A stretch of 64,000 nucleotides of DNA from an uncultured Prevotellaceae bacterium (GCA_900315565.1 OMZS01000026.1:21181-85180), one strand, 5' to 3'; positions 8,597-18,170 are shown, numbered from the stretch's first letter. Numbers and translations: made by a program. Notes: a model not told the origin generated them from the letters alone.

Positions 8597-9151
8597 TCAA
8601 TGAGCGTTCATTACGCGTATTTTCTTTCCCTCTTTGTTCCAAATGAATATCCAACTGCCTTTGCGGCTGGTAATGGTGTTATTTGACACACCCACTATCT
8701 CACCTACGTCTGAAACGTTCATCGTCTTCAGTGTCCTGCCCTTGGCGTCGCAGATGTGGTAATAAGAGTAGCGTTTCGCAACGAAGAAATCGCTGCCCCA
8801 CCCTTTCAGTTCTCCCACGCTGCCGCGCGACAGTCCACAAATCCGCTTGCCCTTTTCATCATAGACATAGTACCAGTTTTTTGTCTCCTCTATATATGAA
8901 ATCTGCGGATAAGCGAGAGCAGTCTGAGCTTGCTCAGAGACAGCCGAGCGTGAGCAGGTTATGCAAATCTGCGGATAAGCGAGAGCAGTCTGAGCTTGCT
9001 CAGAGACAGCCGAGCGTGAGCAGGTTATGCAAATCTGCGGATAAGCGAGGGCTGTCTGAGTTTGCTCAGAGACTACCGAGCGAGAACTGGTTTGTTCCGC
9101 TTGAGCAGCCATCGCCAACATGAGCATCACGATGATAAAAAGTTTCTTCAT
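8597..9151 (-). CDS. Secreted protein with three 22-residue repeats
   Basis: 184 residues with a signal peptide (MKKLFIIVMLMLAMAAQA). Residues about 20-85 are three near-identical 22-residue repeats (core SRSAVSEQAQTALAYPQI), followed by a folded region of short strand-like units (WYYVYDEKGKRICGL, YYHICDAKGRTLKTM, IFIWNKEGKKIRVM) that look like a YD-type or WG-type repeat fold. I do not recognise a function. The repeat block lies exactly between signal peptide and folded part, as if inserted into a linker. The 278 bp between this stop and 8318 hold only a poorly supported overlapping frame. Confidence 0.6.
   Translation of the reverse strand: MKKLFIIVMLMLAMAAQAEQTSSRSVVSEQTQTALAYPQICITCSRSAVSEQAQTALAYPQICITCSRSAVSEQAQTALAYPQISYIEETKNWYYVYDEKGKRICGLSRGSVGELKGWGSDFFVAKRYSYYHICDAKGRTLKTMNVSDVGEIVGVSNNTITSRKGSWIFIWNKEGKKIRVMNAH
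8895..9092. repeat. Three tandem copies of a 66-bp repeat
   Basis: Units 8895-8960, 8961-9026 and 9027-9092. The first two are almost identical and the third carries several changes. Being 22 codons long, the unit keeps the frame of the secreted protein on the minus strand. Confidence 0.85.
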
Positions 9152-9247
9152 TGTTTTCGATTATATTTGGTGGCAAAGATAATAAATTGAATGCAATTTC
9201 ACAAATTTGTGATTACAAATCTGTACTGCTTGCCACTGCATCGTCAA

Positions 9248-10261
9248 TCAAATGCCAATATTCACTCGCAACAGTCCGACGCATTTGGTAGTGCCGTTGG
9301 TAGTGATGACATGTAGTACGGGCTTCAGCTGCAGGAAGTCAGTGAGATGGAGACTGCAGATAAGCTCTGTGGCCCATTCGTCGATATCGAGCATATGGGT
9401 GTAATCAGTGAATAAACCCAACTCAGTACGTTTGAGGGTGTATTCCCCGCCAAGACCGCAGAAGTTTTTACATAAGCTGTTGCTGCCAAAAGCATGACTA
9501 TAGACGGCAAGCAACCTGAGGTTGGGCGTCAGCGCCTGCTCGGTATAAACCCACGCCGAAGGGTGAATATCCGAATCGGTGTGCACAGTGCCTCCCAGGT
9601 AATAGCTACTGCCGCGATGGCGGTATTCCACCTGCCCTATGGCAAACACACCGTCACTCTTCGGGCAGATGCGGAAGACGTTGTAGTGCCCCTTGAACCG
9701 GTAGTTTCCCATGCCGTTATAGACCGATGCCTGCAAGCGCAGGTTCTCATGGTCGTAGGCGTAATGAACGCCCATAGCGGCCACAGGGAAAGTGGCAATG
9801 CTTGCGTTCCAGCTGATGGTGGGGAAGATGCCGCACGAACTGTTGGTGAATAGGGCCAGTCCGTCGCTGCAGAAATAATCCTCATCTACGCGGCGGATAC
9901 CACCAAAGAGCGAATGACGGTCGTTGATTTGCCAGGTGATGCCGGCCACCGTGAGTGCAAAAGGAATGTTCAACCCGTAGGTATCGATGTTTGAGTAACC
10001 CTGCAGGTCACTCACCATCGGTTTGTCTTCAGTAGAGAGCGTGCTAAGGGAATGTAACTGAAAGGATAACGCCCTTGAAATTGGTACGTCGGCATAAAGC
10101 TGCAGGAGGTTGGCCATGCGGGCTCTTTTGAGGTCTGTTTGCACTTCGCCAGTATAGTCCACCCCAAACGACGGACGCAGTGAGGTGCTGTCAGCACCCT
10201 GTGCCGACATATTCAGACTGCCCCCTATCAGAGCTGCCAGGAAGATGGTTGTTTTTCTCAT
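9248..10261 (-). CDS. OprB-like carbohydrate porin
   Basis: 337 residues: signal peptide (MRKTTIFLAALIGGSLNMSAQ) and a barrel of alternating strands resembling the carbohydrate-selective porin (OprB) family, with repeated blocks such as ITWQINDRHSLFGGIRRVDEDYF, LRLQASVYNGMGNYRFKG and IGQVEYRHRG. It would allow diffusion of small sugars through the outer membrane. It lies 249 bp downstream of the GH78 gene on the same strand; the gap holds a promoter -7 element (TACTTTTG, minus strand, 10382-10389), so it may be expressed on its own although both neighbouring hydrolases are broken. Substrate unknown. Confidence 0.7.
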   Translation of the reverse strand: MRKTTIFLAALIGGSLNMSAQGADSTSLRPSFGVDYTGEVQTDLKRARMANLLQLYADVPISRALSFQLHSLSTLSTEDKPMVSDLQGYSNIDTYGLNIPFALTVAGITWQINDRHSLFGGIRRVDEDYFCSDGLALFTNSSCGIFPTISWNASIATFPVAAMGVHYAYDHENLRLQASVYNGMGNYRFKGHYNVFRICPKSDGVFAIGQVEYRHRGSSYYLGGTVHTDSDIHPSAWVYTEQALTPNLRLLAVYSHAFGSNSLCKNFCGLGGEYTLKRTELGLFTDYTHMLDIDEWATELICSLHLTDFLQLKPVLHVITTNGTTKCVGLLRVNIGI

Positions 10262-12051
10262 GTTTTTGCTCAGTTTTTCAACTTTAGCAGGCTCTGCTTA
10301 TTGGGGTTAAAGAATCTGCATAAGTTAACACATACAGGCATACAGGTGCTGCTGAAAACCTTCGAACGTCTATCCATTTTGCAAAAGTACTTATTTTTTA
10401 GTAATTTTGGTTGAGCAAAGGAGTATTTTATGATTTCTGAGAACATTCGATAATGATTTGCACAAATATTTCCCAAACAAAAGTGAGCGTAACAAAACGC
10501 AGAATGAGTTTTATTTATGTTGATTATTATGGAATTCGAGGTTGTGCGTTCCGGCTTCCAACAACATATCTCGCCCATGGGTTGATGCGTAGCCATCAGG
10601 TGCGATGAAGTGGACTTTCATGCCCTTTGGGATGCTAATGGTGGTACGGAAGATGTTGCCACCATCCTTGAAGCAATACACCAATTCGCCTTTGACTGTC
10701 GGAATAGTAATAGCAGCTTCATCGATGGAGCTGATGGCGGGATGGATGACGGTCTCTTTCCAACCGGCGACGGTGGGACGGATGCCGAGTATCTGCTCGC
10801 AGATGTCGGTGAGCATGCCGCCGCTCCAGGCATGGTTTGTCGAGCCGCCTCCGTAGCCGCCCTCCTGCCAGCCCTCGTAGAGCGTCGTGTGCTGCGGGTC
10901 GGCTATCATTGGCCCGAAACGTCGCTTGAATCGCTCCAAGGCATAGTCGGCGTGACCCATCCGCATCAAGGCCTCATACACATATTTCTCCATATACGGA
11001 CTGGCATACTCCTGTGTCTTCAACACCTCGAATATACGGTCGTATTTCGTGCTGTCGGCCAGTCCGCTCACCACGGCCATTGCCTGCACACGGTCGTCGG
11101 TGGCTCCCTGATACGTCGGGTGGCGGTAGGCATAGCCGTTCCAACAATAGTTGAAGGCCCTGCGTATCTTCTGCATCTGCCGTTCATAGTCGGCCGTATC
11201 GCCCTCGTGTCCCGTCAACCGTGCCACGTTGATGGCCGACTGCAAGGCCAGATAGTGCCACGCAGCCAGTATCAGACGCATGTCCACATCCGCCCCCCAG
11301 TCGCCCCAGGGCCATCCACCCTGCCGCTCGCAGGTCAGCCCGTTGTCATCGAGCGTCCACAAGGCGAGGTAGCGGCGCATGGCAGGATACACATACTCCA
11401 TCGTCTCCTTGTCGCCCGTGTGCATATAGTAGTACCAGCATCCGTAGGTGCTGATAGCGGTGAGCGACTGCGCAGGCAGTTCCTTGTCCCAGTTCCCCGC
11501 GGGGATGGGCGAAAACAGCGTACCGTTCTCCTTCTGCCAGTCTGCCAGCTCGCGGATAGCCTTGCGCATCAGCAGGTTGGCACGGGGCGAGAGCTGGTAG
11601 AAACTCTGTCCCATCAGGATGGTGACATCACCCCACCATTGCGCCCGTTCGCGGTCAGGACAGTCAAAGTAGTTGTCGCGCATGTTCACGTATAGTGTGC
11701 GCATGGCCTTTTGCCAGAATCGGTTGATCGTGGAGTCGTTGCAACTGAACGAGCCCTCGAAGTTGCAGTCGTAGCCCGTTTCCCGATAGCCAATACCGTG
11801 AACGGTCAGCCGTGCCGACTTGGGATAGATGATGCGCAGCACGTCTCCGTTCATCCAGCCCAGCGATTCGTACTGCTGCCGCCCCTGCCGGGTGACGTAC
11901 TCAGCCCTGACGCACTCGGCACTGCCGCCCCAGGCGTGGTCCGTCTCCAGTCGTATGCAGGTGCCGTCACCCTCGTCGGTCACGTCAATCCAGGGAGTCA
12001 TTTGCATATTATAGGGCAGCCTTACGGAGAGAACCACAGAAGCCTCCAAAG

Positions 12052-12059
12052 CCCCCCCC
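12052..12059. repeat. Mononucleotide C8 (G8 on the coding strand)
   Basis: Eight C in a row on the plus strand, exactly where the GH78 frame is lost. Right beside it is the GC palindromic stretch tgcccccgagggggct (12063-12078). Slippage of one base switches the downstream catalytic domain between in-frame and out-of-frame. Confidence 0.7.
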
Positions 12060-12203
12060 TTCTGCCCCCGAGGGGGCTACTATAGTTGTATCGACCTTTG
12101 TGGCAATCTTCATGCCGTAGTCGTGCCACTGAGGAATAGGCCGTTTCACCAGCTTGCCCCAGGGAGCAGAACCCCACACACCGATTTCCAGCGAAGACTT
12201 GTA

Positions 12204-12252
12204 ACTTTGAACTTTGAACTTTGAACATTGAACATTGAACATTGAACTTTGG
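12204..12252. repeat. Seven tandem copies of a 7-bp repeat in GH78
   Basis: Units are actttga three times, acattga three times, then actttgg. On the coding strand this gives the residues FNVQCSKFKVQS in a linker of the N-terminal GH78 region. Confidence 0.75.
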
Positions 12253-12924
12253 GGGGCCTCATACCGTATGTTCGACTCCGCCAGCCGAAAATTGGTGTAT
12301 GGTTCGCCGCAGGTCTGATAGGCTTTCAGTCGCTGACTCTGCCATGAGGCATCGGTTGCCAATCCGATGGACGGAGCATGGACGATAATACCCGACTGTC
12401 CACTACTGACATGCGAAAAGCCCTGCTTGCCGAAGTAGCACAGCAGTAGCCGCACATCATTCTGCCCTTTTTGCAGATACGGCGCGAGGTCAACCACGTC
12501 ATAATAGGTGTCGGCAGGGTTGGGACCGCGCTTCAGTCCACCTTCAAACACGGCCATTCTACCGTTCACCCACAGCCAGTACTTTGAGTCGGCGGCAATC
12601 CGAGCCTCACCCCTCTTCGGTTTCTTCTTCAGCGTGAAGGCCTTACAGAACTGAATCCATGTGTTCGGCTCGTTGCACCGCGGGTCGTCCGCCGTTATCC
12701 AGTGGGCCGTCTGAGCTGGTGCTGCCAGGGCAACCGACAATAGGACAAGCAGACAAAGAGCACATGTGGTATTCTTTATCTTCTCCATAAGGTGTTTCAC
12801 GTTATTCATTATTCATTTCAATTTACAAAGCACGACTTCAAAACAGAGATTTTCGTCCGTTCCTGCTGAGCAAGAAAGCCAAAGGCATCATAGCATACCT
12901 TTGTGACATGAGACAAGTCGCCCC

Positions 12925-14768
12925 CTATCGTTTGTTTTGTTTTATCACGACTTTTTTACCATCCACGATGTAGAGCCCATTTTTCATTTGACCATTTGAA
13001 GATTTCTCTATTCGCCATCCCTGCAAATCATATATTTCATTTTTCATCATGCTTTGTGTTTCATGCATTGAAGAAATGCCAGTCAGTGAGCTTTCACCAA
13101 ACGTCCACTTGTCGAAGCTAACACCACCCTTCAATATCAGGAAAACTGTATGTGTGCCGCTCAACGCGACGCTGCACTCAGTTGTCAGTTCCTGCCAGTT
13201 GTCGCCCGTGCTGCTGACGGTGGCAATGTCGGCTCCATCCTTGTTGTCGAGACGCAGGGTGACGCTGCCGTTACCTTTCAAAAGGCATTTCAGCACATTG
13301 GCGGTGCCATTGAAGTCAACGTTGCGCACCTCGATGATGCCCTCAGCAGGAACAGGGGCGATGGTGCTGGGCGTACCCACCTTGGCAACCATGTGGCCCT
13401 CGCCGTCGGCCAGCTCATAGACGATGCCGAGTGTGGCTGCGGCCGTGGCGGCATACTGGACGGTGTAGGGGTCGAGGTTCTTGATGGCCTTGACGCCCTC
13501 GAAGGTGGGCTTGCACTCTGGGTGTGGTTGTTACCGTAGTTCATGCCGTTCTCGCCGGTGTTCTTGAAGTAGTTGGCACCGTAGGTCCATGAACTTGCAT
13601 CGAGCGGGGTCTTACTCTTGAAATAGACCATACTACAAGGCGTTGGCTTTTCGCCACCATAGTTCCACGGGGTGTGGTCGCTCCAGTCGTTATTATAAGT
13701 ATATACGTAGGTGCCGTTGATGAAGTTCAGCTCATTGGCCTCAAAGTGATAGGGCGTTGGTGGCAGCACAGGACCGGCAGCTACGGAGTGAAGGTCGGCA
13801 TTCAATTTGACGATTTTGCCCTTGCCGCCGCCATAGGCAAGCCATGCATCACCATTGTCATCTACGACGGCACCCGGGTCGAAGCCGTCGGTGAGATTTT
13901 TGTTGAGTGGCGATGTCCAAGGACCTAAGGGCGACTTGGCCTGAATGACGCCGGAACCGGTGCCGCTGTTGGAGAAGTAAAGCGAGAAGAGCGTGGAGCC
14001 GTCGGCCTGCGGTTGGCTGATGATAGTGGGAGCCCACGATGCCGCGATCCATGGCGCAATGTTTTTTACGTCAATCAGTCCGTGGTAGGTCCAGTTCACC
14101 ATGTCGTCGGTGGAGATGACGACGAGCGACTTGATGGCCTCGTAGCTGTTAGTGGGTGTGCCGGCCTCGTATTGCTGATGGTCGTTGGTGCCATAGACGT
14201 AGAGGCGGCCGTCGTACTCAATGGCGGTGGGGTCGGCAATGTAGTGGAAGTCGAGCAGGGGGTTGGCCATGCCCTTGCCCAACTTGGGCGAGCCGACGGG
14301 CATCGTACCGACGTTGCCCGTTGAGTCCTTGGCACGGATGATGATGCTGTCGAAGTAGATGGTTGTTGAACCACTGGGGCCATCCCAACCTATGGTGATG
14401 GCAATCTTGACGAGAGTCTTGTTGGCATCGAAGTTCACGGTGTGGCTCGTAGCGCCGTTAGCAATCTTCGTCTCGGTAGTGGTGCCGTCGCTATAGGTGG
14501 CTACGACATTAATGTTATCGTAGTTTACGGCTTGGGCAAAGGTGATATCAAGCTTATTATAGACATTGGTGCTCAGGTCGTGGATGTCCCAATAGTTCTC
14601 GGCGTACTGGTTGTAGGAGAAAGCATTGTGCTCCACATCCTTCGTACCACCGCCACCGCTCCAACCGATGATGATATCTTTCACGTACAGACCGATGTCG
14701 TCCGTAGCAGCAAAGGCACTTGAAGTCAGAGCCATCAGCAGAATTGAAATATACATAATCCTTTTCAT
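12925..14768 (-). pseudogene. GH43 arabinanase/xylosidase-like enzyme with internal deletion and frameshift
   Basis: From the ATG at 14768 (MKRIMYISILLMALTSSAFA signal peptide) the protein has an N-terminal beta domain (about 110 residues), then a GH43 five-blade propeller with its three acidic residues visible: Asp in IADPTA, Asp in DGFDPGAV and Glu in FEANEL. At 13518/13519 the propeller breaks off after GNNHT and the frame changes. The other frame resumes with ECKPTFEGVKAIKNLDPYTVQ, a CBM6-like region, and a tail ending GLYIVDGKKVVIK that resembles a type IX secretion signal. Compared with GH43-CBM6 enzymes a stretch of some tens of residues is missing, so this is a deletion of a length not divisible by three. 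The product would lack its last propeller blade. It sits upstream of the GH78 gene on the same strand. Confidence 0.75.
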
Positions 14769-15129
14769 AATCTCTTCTATATTATCAAATAATTCAACTA
14801 TCGCTTTTTTAAGGGGGGCCGTAGTTATAGGAAGTAACAAATCTTTATGCCGATTCAAATACCATATATGATTCAATGGTATTTATATATCTTCGATTCG
14901 TTTGCAAAATTACGAATTTATTTTAGAATTTCTTGCTTGTGTAGAGGATTATTTCATGATTCCCATTTACTCCCTGTACTCCCTGTAAGCGAACCTGTTA
15001 TCCTTAAGTTGAAAAAAATCGCTAATCGAAGATTTACGTAGAATATTATTTGTACTTTTGCACCCAATTAATCTATGTCTGGCATAGAGAAACATCATAT
15101 TGATTTTATCAAAAAAAACACGAATTAAA

Positions 15130-15945
15130 ATGCAGAAATTGATTACTCTGTTTTCTTTTCTTTTGCTTGTCGGTTGTGAAAACATACCGTACAGGCAGGC
15201 CAATCAAGCACCAGCTTCTGATTCAATTTACTATTCGGAAGATAGCATTGTCAGTAATATTGATTCGATTCCACTATATGCCAAGAAAGTAATTGAAGCT
15301 TATCCTGAATTTGCCATCAGGTATCTCATTGACAATCGTCTTGTCTTTCCAGATGGAACCACAATTCTGTGCGACGACGGAAAGAAGAAAAGTTTTATCA
15401 AGATGTTAGATGATTGCGACATTGAAGATATGTTTTCAATGACCTATGACACCATCAACCCTTTGCCTTCGTATCTGAATGATTGTGGAAGGGGACGTTG
15501 TGAGGCTCTGTTCAAAAAGATGTATGGAAGCAATAAAAAAGCCGCAAGGAGAAATCTTGTTTCTGTAGATTGGTTTGGCCAAAAGATACGTTTTTCCAAG
15601 GTTAATGGTGCTGCAGACCAGTTGAGGAAAGTAGCCATTGAGCTGTCAGAGCAGCCTCAGTTGCGGTATTATTTGACAAATGCCTCGTCGTTCAATTGGA
15701 GAACAGTGAGGGGAGCCAATCGCCAAAGTGCTCATAGCTATGGTATTGCCATTGACATCAATACATCTTTCTCTGACTACTGGCTCTGGTCAAACCCTAA
15801 TTGCTCAGAGACCGACACTTTGAAGTATGCCAATCGCATTCCTTTCGAGATAGTGAAGGTATTTGAGAAGTACGGTTTTATATGGGGAGGCAGATGGTAT
15901 CATTACGACACCATGCACTTTGAATTTAGACCCGAATTGTTATGA
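15130..15945 (+). CDS. M15-family D-Ala-D-Ala carboxypeptidase-like lipoprotein
   Basis: 271 residues from the ATG at 15130 (MQKLITLFSFLLLVGC), a lipoprotein signal with Cys after LVG. The C-terminal part has the zinc peptidase M15 pattern: SAHSYGIAIDINTSFSDYW (His and Asp ligands) and WGGRWYHYDTMHFEFRPEL (final His). Such enzymes cut peptide side chains of peptidoglycan. The start was placed downstream of the -7 element TACTTTTG (15053-15060); the longer frame from 15100 adds ten residues and would spoil the signal peptide. It stands alone, divergent from the GH43 gene. A stretch with the short repeat 'caacaccc' follows the stop. Confidence 0.8.
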   Translation: MQKLITLFSFLLLVGCENIPYRQANQAPASDSIYYSEDSIVSNIDSIPLYAKKVIEAYPEFAIRYLIDNRLVFPDGTTILCDDGKKKSFIKMLDDCDIEDMFSMTYDTINPLPSYLNDCGRGRCEALFKKMYGSNKKAARRNLVSVDWFGQKIRFSKVNGAADQLRKVAIELSEQPQLRYYLTNASSFNWRTVRGANRQSAHSYGIAIDINTSFSDYWLWSNPNCSETDTLKYANRIPFEIVKVFEKYGFIWGGRWYHYDTMHFEFRPELL

Positions 15946-16047
15946 TGTAGTATTTCCTAACAGGCCCCATCACCCGTCACCCAACACCCAACACCCTATT
16001 AGGGCACAATAATCTCCCGACAGGCTAATGAATCTCAGAATTTTTAT

Positions 16048-16070
16048 CTAACTTTGGCTCCGCCGAAGTT
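16048..16070. repeat. Short inverted repeat upstream of luxS
   Basis: Arms taactttggc and gccgaagtta (9 of 10 paired) around a 3-nt loop. The left arm contains TAACTTTG, which by itself looks like a promoter -7 element. Confidence 0.4.
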
Positions 16071-16108
16071 ACTGACACTCGGAAATGAAAAGAAAAACAA
16101 GTTTTCCT

Positions 16109-16138
16109 TTTGCATTCCTCTCGTTTTTAGTAACTTTG
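16109..16138 (+). promoter_or_regulatory. Bacteroidetes promoter of luxS
   Basis: TTTG (16109-16112), 18 bp, TAACTTTG (16131-16138), 23 bp before the luxS ATG. A longer frame starting at 16054 overlaps it and is not a real start. Confidence 0.65.
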
Positions 16139-16161
16139 CACAAGATTTTAAAAGTAGCATT

Positions 16162-16656
16162 ATGGAAGTAATACAAAGTTTCACCATCGACCACACCCAC
16201 CTCAAGCCGGGTATTTACGTTTCGCGCGAGGACAAAGGATTCACAACGTTTGACCTGCGCATCACCGAGCCCAATCAGGAACCTGCCGTTGCACCAGCCG
16301 CCATGCACAGCATGGAGCACCTCATGGCCACATGGTTCCGCAACAGCGAGGCCAAGGACGATGTGGTGTATGTTGGCCCGATGGGCTGCCTCACGGGCAT
16401 GTATATCATCATGACAGGCAACTACAGCGTGGAGGACATGCGCCAACTGACCATCAAGTGCCTGCAGTGGATTCTGCAACAGACGGAGGTACCGGCCACG
16501 CGGCCCGAGGCCTGCGGCAACTACCTGCTGCACGACCTGCCCATGTGCAAATGGGAGAGTGCCCGCTACCTGGACCGTCTGGAACACGATTTCCACTGCG
16601 AATATACCAAACTCCAGATCACCCTCGACGACGGCAAGGTCTTTGCCGACGCATAG
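16162..16656 (+). CDS. luxS: S-ribosylhomocysteine lyase LuxS
   Basis: 164 residues, the usual LuxS length, starting MEVIQSFTIDHTHLKPGIYVSR. The metal site is visible as HSMEH and the Cys of EACGNY. LuxS cleaves S-ribosylhomocysteine to homocysteine and the autoinducer-2 precursor in the activated methyl cycle. The start at 16162 follows a good promoter; longer frames read through it. The gene is monocistronic, closed by the hairpin at 16705-16743. No Pfs/MTAN gene is in the window. Confidence 0.95.
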   Translation: MEVIQSFTIDHTHLKPGIYVSREDKGFTTFDLRITEPNQEPAVAPAAMHSMEHLMATWFRNSEAKDDVVYVGPMGCLTGMYIIMTGNYSVEDMRQLTIKCLQWILQQTEVPATRPEACGNYLLHDLPMCKWESARYLDRLEHDFHCEYTKLQITLDDGKVFADA

Positions 16657-16704
16657 CGAAGAATAAGGTCAGCAGTTTGGCAAGACAAAAACGGAACAAA
16701 TATC

Positions 16705-16743
16705 AAGAGGTGTACTGAAAATCTATCAGTTACACCTCTTTTT
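16705..16743 (+). terminator. Terminator of luxS
   Basis: Arms aagaggtgtactga (16705-16718) and tcagttacacctctt (16726-16740) pair with one bulge, followed by a T run. Confidence 0.75.
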
Positions 16744-16754
16744 CTGTCGTTTTT

Positions 16755-17645
16755 TTAATCCTCACTCACTAAATCAGATTGTTCATAATAGTATGAATAA
16801 TCGATGCCCTTCATGAAGATTTCGCGGTCATCAATGCGGTCGGTCATTGCGCTTTGGAGTAAGGCTTTGATTTTTGTGGCATCCGTCATGCTTTGGCGCA
16901 TAGCTGCCAGATACTCCTTTTTGTCTATCTTACTCCAATCCACACAAAGTTTCAGGCGCGCCTTGAAGATAAGGTCGAGCCAGATGCGGGTTGCACGGCC
17001 ATTACCCTCCATAAAGGGATGGGCAACGTTCATCTCCACATACTTGTTTACAATCTCCCCGAAAGTTGTTTCTGGCATATTCTCTATGATGTCCAGGTTT
17101 TTTTTCAGATACTCGGCACGACAAAAGAGTGTGCCGTCTTTCCAGATGGTTTTGGTGCGTATCTTTCCTGCGAAATCGTAAAGCCCGCCAAAAAGGTAAG
17201 CGTGAATCTGCTGTAAACATTCAATGGTACCAGGCTTCATGCTATCAAGCAGACCACTCTCAACGAGCGTATAGGCTTTCTTCTTGCTCTGTCCGTCAAT
17301 GCTGTTGTCGCTATAGGTGAACCAGTGCAGGAACGAACGGGCACGGTTATTGGGATAGTTCTCCGCCAAAATCCTTACACAATCACTGTCTAAAGCATCG
17401 GCGAAACGTTGTTTGCCATCGGGAGCTTGGAATTTGAAGTCGTGAGTAACACTCACGAGTTGAATATCATCGCTGCGAAATTTCTTTTTCAGCCATCGCC
17501 AGTAGTTACCTGCTTTTACGTAGTCTTCCTCGTCATTGATGGCGCGCACGATGTCAGTGGCCGAGAACCACCATTTTGAGTTTTCCTCGTCCCAGACAGC
17601 ACGTACTTCTCTGTCATTGAAAAAACGTATCGACTTTTTGCTCAT
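16755..17645 (-). CDS. Fic-family protein with BRO/RhuM-like N-terminal domain
   Basis: 296 residues. The N-terminal 95 residues (IRFFNDREVRAVWDEENSKWWFSATDIVRAI... YWRWLKKKF) resemble the BRO-N/RhuM domain; residues about 130-260 are a Fic domain with the canonical active-site loop HPFMEGNGRATR. Fic enzymes usually transfer AMP from ATP to hydroxyl groups of target proteins. I see no clear inhibitory S/T-xxx-E-G/N helix in this chain. The ATG overlaps the stop of an upstream fragment that looks like the end of a type I methylase (ATGA overlap, 17642-17645), a context common for such proteins in restriction-modification islands. Whether it acts as a toxin or a regulator is unknown. Confidence 0.85.
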   Translation of the reverse strand: MSKKSIRFFNDREVRAVWDEENSKWWFSATDIVRAINDEEDYVKAGNYWRWLKKKFRSDDIQLVSVTHDFKFQAPDGKQRFADALDSDCVRILAENYPNNRARSFLHWFTYSDNSIDGQSKKKAYTLVESGLLDSMKPGTIECLQQIHAYLFGGLYDFAGKIRTKTIWKDGTLFCRAEYLKKNLDIIENMPETTFGEIVNKYVEMNVAHPFMEGNGRATRIWLDLIFKARLKLCVDWSKIDKKEYLAAMRQSMTDATKIKALLQSAMTDRIDDREIFMKGIDYSYYYEQSDLVSED

Positions 17646-17790
17646 CGTCCCATGATTTTAGCCATTAATGCCGCCTCTTCCATCCCAAGCTCTTGCAAAT
17701 GGGCTAAGATTTCCTCGCTCTTTCCCAAACGAGGTTAGCTTTTTCTTGTATATTGACGGTTGTCCGTTTCTGTAATTCTTCGGTTGACAT
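17642..17790 (-). pseudogene. Possible hsdM (type I methylase) remnant
   Basis: From the ATG at 17790 the first codons give MSTEELQKRTTVNIQEKANLVW, like the start of HsdM subunits, but the frame then stops within a few codons. A different frame of the same interval reads EEILAHLQELGMEEAALMAKIMGR and ends in a TGA overlapping the Fic start codon. This fits a methylase gene that has lost almost its whole body and kept the two ends, out of frame. A -7 element TAATTTTG (minus strand, 17816-17823) precedes it. The identification rests on about 20 residues, so a small antitoxin-like gene with a frameshift remains possible. Confidence 0.4.
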
Positions 17791-17945
17791 ATTGTTGAGG
17801 TTAATAATCAAAAGACAAAATTACGAAAAAAATTTGAGATGCATTCACTTTTCACGTTTTTTTCCTCAAATATCAAAAAACTGAGAGCACTTAAAAAAGA
17901 CCTATACAAAAAGGAAGCTACTGAAATTCAGCAACTTCCTTGTTT

Positions 17946-18021
17946 TGGTCGGGATGAGGCGACTCGAACGCCCGACCCCTACGTCCCGAACGTAGTGCGC
18001 TACCAACTGCGCTACATCCCG
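17946..18021 (-). tRNA. tRNA-Pro (CGG)
   Basis: Minus-strand cloverleaf: acceptor CGGGATG pairs with CATCCCG, D arm GTAGCGCAGTTGGTAGCGC, anticodon loop TTCGGGA (anticodon CGG), T arm GGGCGTTCGAGTCGCC, and an encoded CCA end. Confidence 0.95.
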
Positions 18022-18128
18022 AAAGCTTTTTGAAAAGCGGTGCAAAGATAGTGCATTTTTCGCAATTACGAGCATTTTTAGGCAGAAAAAAAGAAAAAAA
18101 ATACCCCGAATGCTTAATTAAAAGATTC

Positions 18129-18170
18129 TTCATGGTGATTTCATAAGAAAAACAGGGAAAAACAAGAAAA
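18129..18170. repeat. Dispersed repeat, copy 1 (second copy 21556-21598)
   Basis: About 42 bp starting ttcatggtgatttcat and ending gggaaaaacaagaaaa, nearly identical to 21556-21598. Both copies form the left part of a terminator-like hairpin. Confidence 0.65.

Larger units (their letters stand above)
10511..12788 (-). pseudogene. Alpha-L-rhamnosidase (GH78), frameshifted at a G8 tract
   Basis: The gene encodes a secreted GH78 enzyme in two frames. The first (from 12788, MEKIKNTTCALCLLVLL signal peptide) covers the N-terminal carbohydrate-binding-like domain (WITADDPRC, YWLWVNGRMAVFEGGLKRGPNP) and runs out at 12009. The second (no ATG, open from about 12050 to 10511) carries the catalytic (alpha/alpha)6 barrel with the family signature FDCPDRERAQWWGDV and a C-terminal beta domain. 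The switch falls in a run of eight G (minus strand, 12052-12059); a run of seven would restore one frame. Two low-complexity stretches, a 7-bp repeat (12204-12252) and the GC-rich palindromic stretch beside the G run, interrupt linkers. The intact enzyme would release rhamnose from pectin-like glycans. It may be a pseudogene, a phase-variable gene or a sequencing error. Confidence 0.8.

Noticed and set aside
8385-8654. 89-codon minus-strand frame after the secreted repeat protein
   Set aside because: It overlaps the end of the better supported gene 8597-9151 and has no recognisable feature.
8683-9123. Plus-strand frame with repeated KSADKREQSEL
   Set aside because: It is the opposite strand of the 66-bp repeat inside the secreted protein, and only the minus frame has a signal peptide.
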